Shown here: positions 1-7,508 of the stretch, in pieces
Layout of the letters: each line of letters starts with the position of its first letter
Numbering within the stretch: the first letter of the stretch is position 1
Origin: Rathayibacter sp. VKM Ac-2760
Lineage (GTDB): Bacteria; Actinomycetota; Actinomycetes; Actinomycetales; Microbacteriaceae
DNA: 64,000 nucleotides
Reading direction: 5' to 3'
NCBI RefSeq assembly: GCF_009834185.1
Contig: NZ_CP047173.1
Coordinates: forward strand, 2,294,001-2,358,000
Position numbers and translations under genes: made by a program
The notes under the pieces: model-generated
What the model saw: the letters and a program-made list of their open reading frames with translations, nothing else
Database searches by the model: none
Told to the model about the DNA's origin: nothing

Positions 1-325
1 GTCCGCCTCCTGGGTGGTCGGCAGCATCCTCGCCGAGCTCGGCTTCGGCGACTGGGTGATGGTCGGCCGCTCCGACCCCGCCGGCTCGGGCCGGCACGTC
101 TGGCTGGAGCAGCGCGACGCGGCCGGCGGCGTCCGCTACACGGTCGACGCCTCGATCCACCAGTTCGACGGCTTCACCGAGCTGCAGACCGGCCGCGGCG
201 CCCTCGCCGCGCACGCCCGCTGGCCGGGCCGGGAGTGGGAGACGCCGATCCGCACCTCCGCCCGCCGCTACGCGCACCCCGTCTACGCCGGACCGCTCGC
301 CTGGACGCGGGAGCGGCTGCTCTAG
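1..325 (+). CDS. Unrecognised protein, 3' end only
   Basis: The reading frame is open from base 2 and ends at a TAG at 323-325, so only the last 107 residues are visible and the true start lies before the window. The visible part is soluble, rich in Trp and Arg, and contains the stretches GFGDWVMVGRSD, HVWLEQRD and SIHQFDGF. There is no membrane segment and I do not recognise the family. The codon use matches the neighbouring genes. It converges on the UvrA-like gene, and its stop codon lies in the first copy of a 13-bp tandem repeat. Confidence 0.7.
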   Translation, partial: SASWVVGSILAELGFGDWVMVGRSDPAGSGRHVWLEQRDAAGGVRYTVDASIHQFDGFTELQTGRGALAAHARWPGREWETPIRTSARRYAHPVYAGPLAWTRERLL

Positions 326-360
326 ACGGCCGCTCCAGACGGCCGGTCTAGACGGCGGGC
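322..360. repeat. 13-bp tandem repeat, 3 copies, spanning two stop codons
   Basis: Three consecutive units are visible: CTAGACGGCCGCT (322-334), CCAGACGGCCGGT (335-347) and CTAGACGGCGGGC (348-360). The first copy carries the TAG stop of the plus-strand gene. The third carries CTA, which is the TAG stop of the minus-strand UvrA-like gene. The whole gap between the two convergent genes is made of this repeat. Confidence 0.85.
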
Positions 361-2936
361 GCGCGACGCTCGAGCGCCGCCGCCAGATACGGCGCCGTCA
401 CGCTGCCCTCCGCCCGCGCCACCTGCTCGGGCGTGCCGGTCGCGACGACCGCTCCCCCGGCCTCGCCGGCGCCCGGCCCGAGGTCGACGACCCAGTCCGC
501 GTCGGCGACGATGCGCATGTCGTGCTCGACGACGATCACCGTGTTCCCGGCGTCGACGAGGTGCTGCAGGTGGCTCAGCAGCCGGTCGGCGTCGGCGGGA
601 TGCAGGCCGGACGTCGGCTCGTCGAGCAGGTAGAGCGTGTCGCCGCGCTGCGCCCGCCGCAGCTCCGAGGCCAGCTTCACCCGCTGCGCCTCGCCGCCGG
701 AGAGCTCCGGTGCGGGCTGGCCGAGCGCGACGTAGCCGAGGCCCACGTCGAGCAGCGCGTCGAGGTGGAGGCCGATCTCCGCCTCCTCCGCGAAGACCTC
801 GCGCGCCGCCGTGACGCTCAGCGCGAGCACGTCGGCGATCGACCGTCCGTTCCAGGTCACCTCGAGCGTCTCGTCGTTGTAGCGCGAGCCGCCGCACGCG
901 GTGCACGGCGCCTCGACGGTGGGCAGGAACAGCAGCTCCACCTCCATCGTCCCCTCGCCCTTGCAGACCGGGCAGCGCCCGCTGGGCAGGTTGAAGGAGA
1001 AGCGGCCCGCACCGTAGCGCCGCCGCCTCGCCTCCGGGGTCGCCGCGAACAGGGCGCGCACCCGGTCGAACAGCCCGGTGTAGGTGGCGACGTTGGAGCG
1101 CGAGGTGCGGCCGATCGGCGTCTGGCTGACCTGCACGACGCGCCGGAGCCGCTCGGCGGGGCCGCTCGCGCGGCCGGTGGTCGCATCGGCGGACGGCTCG
1201 AGCAGCGGATCGTCGGCGGCGCGGTCGTCCGGTGCGTTCTCCGCCGTCTCCTCCGCCGTCTCCTCCGCCAGGTCCGCCCGGAGGCTCGCCCGCAGCAGAT
1301 CCGGCAGCGCCCGGTTCACCAGCGTCGACTTGCCCGAGCCCGAGACTCCGGTCACCGCGGTCAGCGCCCCGAGCGGGAACGAGACCGACAGCCCGCGCAG
1401 GTTGTTGCGGGAGACGTCGGTCAGCCGCACCTGCGCGTCGGGCGTCCGCCGCGCGGGCAGCGGCGGCACCGGGTCGGCGGTCTCGGGGAAGAGGTAGCGC
1501 CGGGTGACCGAGTCGGCGGCGTCGCGCAGCCCCTCCGGCTCGCCCGAGTAGACGACCGTGCCGCCGCCGGTGCCGGCCGCCGGCCCGATGTCGACGATCC
1601 AGTCCGCCGCGCGCACGACCTCGAGCGAGTGCTCGACGAAGAAGACCGTGTTGCCGCTCGCCCGCAGCGCCCGCAGGATGCCCAGGAGCGCCTCGGTGTC
1701 TGCCGGGTGCAGCCCCGTCGACGGCTCGTCCAGCACGAACACCACGCCGAACAGGCGCGAGAGCACCTGGGTGGCGAGCCGCATCCGCTGCAGCTCCCCC
1801 GAGGACAGCGTCGGCGTCGACCGGTCCAGCGACAGGTAGCCGAGCCCGAGATCGACGATCGGCGCCATCCGGGAGACGAGGTCGGAGACGAGCCGCTGCG
1901 CCGCGAGCCGCGTCTCCGGGGCGGGCGCCGCGCCTCCCGCCGGCACCCAGCCCGGCTCGAGCACCCGCCCGAGCAGCGCGGCGAGCTCGCCGAGCGGCAG
2001 CGCCGAGAGCTCGGTGATGTCGAGTCCCTCGAAGGTGACGGCGAGCGCCTCCGGCTTCACCCGCTTGCCGTGGCAGGCGGGGCAGGCGACGCTGACGAGG
2101 AAGCCGGCCGCGCGCTCGCGCATCCGCGCGCTCTTCGACCCGGCGAAGGTGTCGAGGACGTAGCGCTTCACGCCGAGGAACGTGCTCATGTAGCGCGGCT
2201 CCTCGCCCGCGGCGACGGCGGCGCGCACCTCCGCCGGCCCGCGATCGGTCCACACCGGCACCTGCGGCGACTCCGGCGTGTGCAGGATCCACTCCCGCTG
2301 CTCGGCGGGCAGGGTGCGCCAGGGCACGTCGATGTCGTAGCCGAGCGAGATCAGGCTGTCGCGCAGCTGCTTGCCGTGCCAGGCCGTCGGCCAGGCCGCG
2401 AGGGCGCCGTCGCGGATCGAGAGCGAGTCGTCCGGCACCATCCGCTCCACCGGCACGTCGTAGACCCGGCCGATGCCGTGGCAGGCCGGGCAGGCGCCCT
2501 GCACGGTGTTCGCGGAGAAGTCCTCGGCGAGCAGCATCGGCGCGCCCGCGGGATACGTCCCCACCCGGGAGAACACCATCCGCACGACCGAGGAGAGCGT
2601 CGTCGCGCTGCCGAGCGTCGAGCGCGCCGAGCCGCCGGAGCGCCGCTGCGGCAGGGCGACGGCGGGCGGCAGTCCGTCGATCGAGTCGACGTCGGGCACC
2701 CCGACCTGGTCGATCAGCCGCCGCGCGTAGGGCGCGACCGACTCGAAGTAGCGGCGCTGCGCCTCCGCGTAGAGGGTGCCGAAGGCGAGCGAGCTCTTGC
2801 CGGAGCCGGACACCCCGGTGAAGGCGACGAGCGCGTCGCGCGGGATGTCGACGTCGACGTCACGGAGGTTGTTCTCGCGGGCGCCGCGGACGCGGACCCG
2901 GTCGAGGCGGTGGTCGTCGGGAGTCGGCGCAGTCAT
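348..2936 (-). CDS. UvrA-like ABC ATPase (UvrA2/DrrC class)
   Basis: This 862-residue tandem ABC ATPase belongs to the excinuclease UvrA family. The first nucleotide-binding half has Walker A GVSGSGKSSL (41-50) and signature LSSGELQRMRLATQ (377-390), followed by VLDEPSTGLHP. The second half has GVSGSGKSTLV (about 530-540), a CPVCKGEG zinc pair and LSGGEAQRVKLASEL. CPAC pairs also occur at 149-152 and 285-288. The first Walker A and signature are about 340 residues apart, clearly less than in canonical UvrA, which fits absence of the UvrB-binding insertion. That places it with UvrA2/DrrC-type proteins linked to DNA-intercalator tolerance rather than standard nucleotide-excision repair. The start is ATG at 2936. 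The role is inferred from family only. Confidence 0.88.
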   Translation of the reverse strand: MTAPTPDDHRLDRVRVRGARENNLRDVDVDIPRDALVAFTGVSGSGKSSLAFGTLYAEAQRRYFESVAPYARRLIDQVGVPDVDSIDGLPPAVALPQRRSGGSARSTLGSATTLSSVVRMVFSRVGTYPAGAPMLLAEDFSANTVQGACPACHGIGRVYDVPVERMVPDDSLSIRDGALAAWPTAWHGKQLRDSLISLGYDIDVPWRTLPAEQREWILHTPESPQVPVWTDRGPAEVRAAVAAGEEPRYMSTFLGVKRYVLDTFAGSKSARMRERAAGFLVSVACPACHGKRVKPEALAVTFEGLDITELSALPLGELAALLGRVLEPGWVPAGGAAPAPETRLAAQRLVSDLVSRMAPIVDLGLGYLSLDRSTPTLSSGELQRMRLATQVLSRLFGVVFVLDEPSTGLHPADTEALLGILRALRASGNTVFFVEHSLEVVRAADWIVDIGPAAGTGGGTVVYSGEPEGLRDAADSVTRRYLFPETADPVPPLPARRTPDAQVRLTDVSRNNLRGLSVSFPLGALTAVTGVSGSGKSTLVNRALPDLLRASLRADLAEETAEETAENAPDDRAADDPLLEPSADATTGRASGPAERLRRVVQVSQTPIGRTSRSNVATYTGLFDRVRALFAATPEARRRRYGAGRFSFNLPSGRCPVCKGEGTMEVELLFLPTVEAPCTACGGSRYNDETLEVTWNGRSIADVLALSVTAAREVFAEEAEIGLHLDALLDVGLGYVALGQPAPELSGGEAQRVKLASELRRAQRGDTLYLLDEPTSGLHPADADRLLSHLQHLVDAGNTVIVVEHDMRIVADADWVVDLGPGAGEAGGAVVATGTPEQVARAEGSVTAPYLAAALERRAPAV

Positions 2937-2950
2937 CCGACCAGCCTGCC

Positions 2951-2993
2951 CTGTCGCGATGTGCGCTGTCCCGATGTGCGCTGTCCCGATGCG
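2951..2993. repeat. 15-bp tandem repeat, 2.9 copies
   Basis: Units are CTGTCGCGATGTGCG (2951-2965), CTGTCCCGATGTGCG (2966-2980) and a partial CTGTCCCGATGCG (2981-2993). The array fills the gap between the start of the UvrA-like gene (2936) and the stop of the serine hydrolase (2997-2999). Confidence 0.85.
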
Positions 2994-2996
2994 GGC

Positions 2997-4508
2997 TCAG
3001 TCCAGGGTGGGGCGGTAGGAGCGCACGACCGGCGGCGCGGCGACCGCCTCCCGCTTCACGACGTCCAGGCGCTGCAGCAGCGCGGGGATCGTCGGCGTCA
3101 TCTCGAGTCGGACCTCGAGCTCGCCGTCGCGCCCGGGCAGTGAGAAGGCGACCTGGGCCGCGGAGGCGCTCCAGAGCAGCCGCTCGCGCAGGGGCTTCGC
3201 GGTGGCGTCGTCCGCGAGTCCGCCCACCTCCTTCAGCACGGCGGCGAGGCGGCGGGCGCGCACGTCGGCCGGCACGTCGCTCAGGAGGTTGGGGCTGAAC
3301 AGCCCGCCGCCGGAGAGCTCCTCCGCCCGGGAGAGGTCGCCCTCTCCGACGATCGCCGCCTCGACGGCCTCCGCGGCGGCCAGCGTCGACGGGTGCAGCG
3401 TGATCGTGCGCGCCGGCGGGGCCGCGTCCTCGAGCGCCGCGCGGAGCAGGCCCGCGGCCGCCGCGGCGAGCTTCGCGCCGTTCGTGGTCGCGAAGACCAC
3501 GACGCCCAGGCCCGACTCCAGGTGCCAGCGCATGTTCGACGACCAGCCGGGCAGCCCGCCGGAGTGGTGCGCGATCGCTCCGAAGCGGACGTCCTGCTCG
3601 ATCACGAGACCGAAGCCGTAGGCGGAGCCGTCGAGCGTCGGCTCCTCCGCGCGGGCGCTGAGCGCCGGCACCGGCGTCCAGCCGCGCTGCATCTCCCGGC
3701 GGGAGGCGCGGCTGAGCACGGCGTCGTCCGCGTCGGAACCGTCGGCGCCCTCGAACGCCGACGACAGCCAGGCGCTCCAGCGCGCGATGTCGCCGACGGC
3801 GCTGAACATGCTCGCGGCGCAGGCGCCCACGCCGGCGCCGGTGTAGGGGCGGGTCGTCCAGGTCGCGCCCTCGTCGAAGCTGCTGAAGCCTCGCGCGAGG
3901 TCGATGCCCTCGGGATACGCACCGACGTCGTAGCGCGTGCTCGAGAGCCCGAGCGGCTCGAGCAGCGACCGCGTCGCGAAGGCGACGAAGTCCTCGCCCG
4001 TCACGTTCTCCACGATCACGCCGAGCAGCCAGAAGCCGATGTTGGAGTACTGGTAGACCTCGCCCGGCCGCTCCGTGAAGGTCAGCCCGCGCGCGATTAG
4101 CGCGAGGAACTCCGCCCGCGGCATCGCCATCACGTGATCGGCCCAGCCGTTGTCCTCGGGCAGCCCCGAGCAGTTGCTGAGCAGCATCCGGAGCGTGACG
4201 GGCAGCGTCCGGCCCGAGCGGTCCACCGGGTCCGCGAACTCCGGGACGTGCGCGCTGACGAGGTCGTCGAGGCCGAGCAGCCCGCGATCGCGGAGGATCA
4301 GCACCGCGGCCGCCTCGAAGCTCTTCGACATCGAGGCGATGCGGTGCACGGTGCCCGCCGCGGGCGTCGCGCCGTCGAGCCGGTGCTCCCCGCGACCGTG
4401 CCGGGCGATCAGCCCGTCGCGGTCGAACAGCGCCCAGCTGAGCGACGGCGCGACCGGCGCCCCCTCGTCGAACCCGTGCGCGAATCGGTCGAGGAGCTCC
4501 GGAGTCAT
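2997..4508 (-). CDS. Serine hydrolase, beta-lactamase class C / esterase family
   Basis: This 503-residue protein has the class C beta-lactamase/penicillin-binding fold signatures: SxxK nucleophile motif S59-M-S-K62, YxN motif Y154-S-N156 and a later HHSGG in place of KTG. No signal peptide is evident, so a cytoplasmic esterase, peptidase or amidase is more likely than a secreted beta-lactamase. ATG at 4508 is preferred: an upstream extension to 4556 would encode a low-complexity RKDRVRKDEG stretch from the duplicated 15-bp repeat. It follows the FUSC gene by only a few bases on the same strand, so the two may be cotranscribed. The substrate cannot be predicted from sequence. Confidence 0.85.
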   Translation of the reverse strand: MTPELLDRFAHGFDEGAPVAPSLSWALFDRDGLIARHGRGEHRLDGATPAAGTVHRIASMSKSFEAAAVLILRDRGLLGLDDLVSAHVPEFADPVDRSGRTLPVTLRMLLSNCSGLPEDNGWADHVMAMPRAEFLALIARGLTFTERPGEVYQYSNIGFWLLGVIVENVTGEDFVAFATRSLLEPLGLSSTRYDVGAYPEGIDLARGFSSFDEGATWTTRPYTGAGVGACAASMFSAVGDIARWSAWLSSAFEGADGSDADDAVLSRASRREMQRGWTPVPALSARAEEPTLDGSAYGFGLVIEQDVRFGAIAHHSGGLPGWSSNMRWHLESGLGVVVFATTNGAKLAAAAAGLLRAALEDAAPPARTITLHPSTLAAAEAVEAAIVGEGDLSRAEELSGGGLFSPNLLSDVPADVRARRLAAVLKEVGGLADDATAKPLRERLLWSASAAQVAFSLPGRDGELEVRLEMTPTIPALLQRLDVVKREAVAAPPVVRSYRPTLD

Positions 4509-4512
4509 CCCC

Positions 4513-5631
4513 TCATCCTTCCGCACGCGATCCTTCCGCACGCGCCCCTGGCGCACGCACGGGGTCGTCCCGGCGCAGCTCCACCAGGATGCGGCGCAGG
4601 TGGATCGCGACCAGCACGCCCGGGCCCACGCTCGTCCCGGTCGCGGCGGCGCGGGCGTCGACGGCGCGCACGAGCTCCTCGACCGCTCTCTCCGCCGGTT
4701 CGAGCGAGCGGTCCTCGGGCGAGCCGCCCGTGACGACCGCGTCGCCGACCGCGCGGCAGGCGGCGCTCAGCGGCGCGGCCAGCTCCGCGTCGAAGGGCAG
4801 CGCGCCCGGGCGGTCCCAGATCGTGTCCGCCAGCGCCGCGGTCATGTCCCGGACGTGGAAGAGCGTGCCGTCCAGGGTCGCCAGCCGGAGGTGGTCGGTC
4901 TGCGAGCTGTGCCGGTGCAGCAGCGCGCGCGGGTTGCCCTTCCGGCTCTCGTCGCCGTCGACCAGCGCGCGGCGCACCTCGGTCGCGGTCGCCGCCAGCT
5001 GGTCGCCGCTGCTCGACCAGGCCTCGTGCTCGGGCGGCCAGCTCTCCTCGAGGGCGGCGGCCATGTCGTGCAGCTGACGCGAGAGCCGGCGCTCGAACTC
5101 GTCGACCCGGGCCGTGGCGGCCTCGGAGGTCAGACCGGGCGCGACGACGAGGTTCACGACCAGACCGACGACGACGCCGACCGCCATCTGCACGAGGTAG
5201 CCGAGGGAGTAGTCCTCCGCGTCCGCCCCGCCGATGATCAGTACGAAGAGCGCCGCCATCGGCACGTACTCGCGTCCGGCGCCGAACCAGCCGGTGCCCG
5301 AGAGCACCACGCCGATGCCGACGATCAGCGGGATCGTCCACCAGGTCGGGCCGACCGTCGCCAGCACCAGCACGGCCAGCCCGATGCCCGCGGCGAGTCC
5401 CAGGAGCGTCTGCAGCCCCGTCTTCGCCGAGCCCATCAGCGTCGGGTACATGCTGACCAGCGCCCCGAGCGGGGCGTAGTACGGGTACTCCTCGGCGACT
5501 CCGGGCACGTGCGGCGCGACTGCCCAGGCGATGCCCACCGCCAGAGCGGTCTTCAGCGCGAGGAGCAGTCGCGGGCCGGCCACCGCGTCGCGCCAGGCAC
5601 GGCCCGCCCGGGCGATTCGGCGCCCGGTCAC
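4513..5631 (-). CDS. FUSC / aromatic acid exporter-like membrane protein
   Basis: The protein has 372 residues. The N-terminal half contains about six closely spaced hydrophobic segments (roughly residues 20-170, for example LGLAAGIGLAVLVLATVG and MAVGVVVGLVVNLVVAPGL). A soluble, helix-rich C-terminal half follows, with EFERRLSRQLHDMAAALEE. This is the layout of the fusaric-acid resistance/ArAE exporter superfamily. The C-terminal tail ends in a duplicated RAEG-SRAEG made by a 15-bp DNA repeat. Its start overlaps the stop of the upstream PPOX gene by 4 bases (ATGA), which suggests translational coupling. Transport substrate is unknown. Confidence 0.85.
   Translation of the reverse strand: MTGRRIARAGRAWRDAVAGPRLLLALKTALAVGIAWAVAPHVPGVAEEYPYYAPLGALVSMYPTLMGSAKTGLQTLLGLAAGIGLAVLVLATVGPTWWTIPLIVGIGVVLSGTGWFGAGREYVPMAALFVLIIGGADAEDYSLGYLVQMAVGVVVGLVVNLVVAPGLTSEAATARVDEFERRLSRQLHDMAAALEESWPPEHEAWSSSGDQLAATATEVRRALVDGDESRKGNPRALLHRHSSQTDHLRLATLDGTLFHVRDMTAALADTIWDRPGALPFDAELAAPLSAACRAVGDAVVTGGSPEDRSLEPAERAVEELVRAVDARAAATGTSVGPGVLVAIHLRRILVELRRDDPVRAPGARAEGSRAEG
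4515..4544. repeat. 15-bp tandem duplication at the FUSC gene 3' end
   Basis: ATCCTTCCGCACGCG occurs twice in direct succession (4515-4529 and 4530-4544). The first copy begins at the last base of the FUSC stop complement, and the two copies encode the repeated RAEG at that protein's C-terminus. Confidence 0.85.
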
Positions 5632-6110
5632 GCCCGGGCGTCGAGCCGCGCCGCGACGTCGGCCGGGAAGCCGCCGGTCGCGATCGGGCTCCAGCGGGCC
5701 GGCGTGATGCGCAGCAGCGACTTGTCCTGCAGCCGCATCGCCGCGCGGTACTCGTCCCAGTCCGGATGCTCGCCGGAGATGCTGCGGTAGTAGTCGACGA
5801 GCGCGTCCTCCGCCTCGGGCATGTGCAGCACCTCGGCGTCGCCGTCCACCTGGATCCAGGCGTCGCTCCAGTCGTCGGAGAGCACGAGGACCGAGGTCTC
5901 CGGCCGGCGCTCGGCGTTGCGGGTCTTGGCCCGGCCCGGGTAGGTCGAGATCACGAGCCGGCCCTCCGCGTCGACCCCGCCGGACACCGGCGACATCTGC
6001 GGCCGCCCGTCCGCGCGGGTGGTGGCGACGAGCATCCGGTGCCGCGGGCGCACGAAGTCGAGCATGCCGTCGCGGTCGACGACGGTGGTGGTGGAGACGG
6101 TTCTGGCCAT
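5628..6110 (-). CDS. PPOX-class (pyridoxamine-phosphate oxidase fold) F420/FMN protein
   Basis: This 160-residue split-barrel protein resembles the actinobacterial PPOX-class F420-dependent oxidoreductases (Rv1155-like). Typical segments are HRMLVATTRADGRPQMSPV near residue 25, RLVISTYPGRAKTRNAERRPE around 50-70 and WIQVDGDAEVLHMPEAEDAL around 86-105. It probably binds F420 or a flavin and reduces a small molecule; the substrate is unknown. The start is ATG at 6110 and the stop overlaps the FUSC start by 4 bases, so both form one minus-strand unit that may extend to the serine hydrolase. Confidence 0.85.
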   Translation of the reverse strand: MARTVSTTTVVDRDGMLDFVRPRHRMLVATTRADGRPQMSPVSGGVDAEGRLVISTYPGRAKTRNAERRPETSVLVLSDDWSDAWIQVDGDAEVLHMPEAEDALVDYYRSISGEHPDWDEYRAAMRLQDKSLLRITPARWSPIATGGFPADVAARLDARA

Positions 6111-6293
6111 GCGACCCAGGCTAACGAGGCCCCTTCCCGGACTAGGTGGTTCTACCCGGTCGTGTCGGCCGGAGCACAGGAACGGCGTGCCTCCTCCCCC
6201 TGAGAGGGGCCGGGCCCGGGCGACCGGTGGCGCGGAAGGACGGACCGACTGTCGCTACTTTCTGCACGGAAACCTCCCCCTCGAAAGGACCCC

Positions 6294-6830
6294 GTGCCTA
6301 CCACCTCCCCCCTCTCCCCCTCCCGTCGCTCCGTCACCGCGGCCGCCGCCTGGTCGCTGCCCGTGCTCGCCGCGGCCGCCACGGCGCCGCTCGCCGCCGC
6401 CTCGACGATCGTCGTCGTCCCGGGTCAGCCCGACACCTACCCCAACCCGAGCTTCTCGGCCACCCGCCAGTCGGTAGGCGACCCCAGCCTCAAGGCGACG
6501 AACAACACCGGCTACGCGCGCACCGACTTCACCGCCGTCCCCGACGACGGCGACTACGCGTCGTACAAGACCGGCTGGACCTACGTCGTCACCTCGGCGA
6601 AGCCGGTGGCGAACATCAGCTACGACACCACCAGCCTCGCGATCGGCGCTCAGGGCGGCCTCGTCAACGGCCTCTACACCTACAGCTGGACCCTGACCCG
6701 TTCGGCCGAGACCACCTGGGTGCGGGTGAAGCCCACCGCCTACCCCCAGGAGATCCGCTTCGTGCTGACCGACACCACGTCGAACCCGCAGGGCGTCGTC
6801 GGCAACGCGACCGCCACCTCGAAGCCGTAG
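6294..6830 (+). CDS. Secreted protein of unknown function
   Basis: This 178-residue protein starts at GTG 6294, six bases after a GAAAGGA ribosome site at 6282-6288. The N-terminus has SRRSV followed by a long Ala-rich hydrophobic stretch and an LAAAS cleavage-like site near residue 37, consistent with export, possibly by the Tat route because of the paired Arg. The mature part is rich in Thr, Ser and Tyr, looks beta-sheet-like and has no catalytic motif I recognise. It is transcribed alone and converges on the TetR gene, sharing a strong bidirectional hairpin with it. A surface or extracellular role is inferred only from the signal sequence. Confidence 0.75.
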   Translation: MPTTSPLSPSRRSVTAAAAWSLPVLAAAATAPLAAASTIVVVPGQPDTYPNPSFSATRQSVGDPSLKATNNTGYARTDFTAVPDDGDYASYKTGWTYVVTSAKPVANISYDTTSLAIGAQGGLVNGLYTYSWTLTRSAETTWVRVKPTAYPQEIRFVLTDTTSNPQGVVGNATATSKP

Positions 6831-6833
6831 CGC

Positions 6834-6869
6834 GCAGGCGGGCTCGCCTAGCGGGGCGAGCCCGCCTGC
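6834..6869. terminator. Bidirectional hairpin terminator
   Basis: A perfect 15-bp stem (GCAGGCGGGCTCGCC at 6834-6848 with its complement at 6855-6869) encloses the loop TAGCGG. It lies between the secreted-protein gene and the convergent TetR gene. The TetR stop codon lies at 6848-6850, at the arm-loop boundary. There is no T-run, as is common for actinobacterial terminators. Confidence 0.8.
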
Positions 6870-7426
6870 TCCAGGCGACGCAGCCGCTCGCGCTGCTCGC
6901 GGAGCACCACGACCAGCGCGACCCCCGCTGCACCGCCGAGCCACTCCTCCAGAGCGGTGTCGAAGAGCGCCGACGCCGTCCGCGCGGCGAGCGCCGCCTC
7001 CGCCGCCGGCACACCCTCGCCGAGGAGGGCGTCGCGCATCGCGTCGGTGAGCAGCGCCGACTTCAGCAGCTCGCGCTCCCGCAGCGCCGGCTCGGACAGC
7101 ACGACCGCCCGCCGCGCCGCGATGTCGCCGCGCCAGCCCTCCAGGTCACCGGCCGCCACCGTCTCGAGGCCGTGCAGCAGCAGCCCGAGCGGATCCAGAC
7201 CCGCGGGCGCGGCCGCCAGCAGCCGCGCCACCACCTCCGGGAACTCGCGCTCGCGAAGGAACAGCACGTCGCGCTTGTCGGCGAAGTGCCGGAAGAAGGT
7301 GCGGGTCGTGAGCCCCGCGCGCTCGGCGATCGACGGCACCGTCGTCCCGGAGTAGCCGTGCTCGGCGAACAGCTCCATCGCGGCGCGCTCGAGGCGCAGC
7401 GCGGCATCGGGGGCCCAGCGTGACAT
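6848..7426 (-). CDS. TetR/AcrR family transcriptional regulator
   Basis: This 192-residue repressor has an N-terminal TetR helix-turn-helix: AAMELFAEHGYSGTTVPSIAERAGLTTRTFFRHFADKRDVLF (about residues 15-56, in segments). A variable helical ligand-binding domain follows. It is divergent from the zinc-type dehydrogenase gene, and a perfect 19-bp palindrome lies just 15 bp upstream of its ATG (7426). It therefore probably represses itself and the dehydrogenase-MFS pair. The inducing ligand is unknown; the neighbouring oxidoreductase and exporter suggest a toxic organic compound (inference). Confidence 0.92.
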   Translation of the reverse strand: MSRWAPDAALRLERAAMELFAEHGYSGTTVPSIAERAGLTTRTFFRHFADKRDVLFLREREFPEVVARLLAAAPAGLDPLGLLLHGLETVAAGDLEGWRGDIAARRAVVLSEPALRERELLKSALLTDAMRDALLGEGVPAAEAALAARTASALFDTALEEWLGGAAGVALVVVLREQRERLRRLEQAGSPR

Positions 7427-7441
7427 GCGCCCAGGCTAGCC

Positions 7442-7460
7442 GATGACACGACGTGTCATC
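7442..7460. promoter_or_regulatory. Palindromic operator, probable TetR site
   Basis: GATGACACG-A-CGTGTCATC is a perfect inverted repeat with 9-bp arms and one central base. A second, shorter palindrome TGACG-ACA-CGTCA lies at 7471-7483. Both sit in the gap between the TetR gene and the divergent dehydrogenase gene, the classic place for an autoregulated TetR operator. Confidence 0.75.
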
Positions 7461-7508
7461 GGGTGTACGGTGACGACACGTCATGCCATCGAGCACTGGA
7501 GTCCCCGC

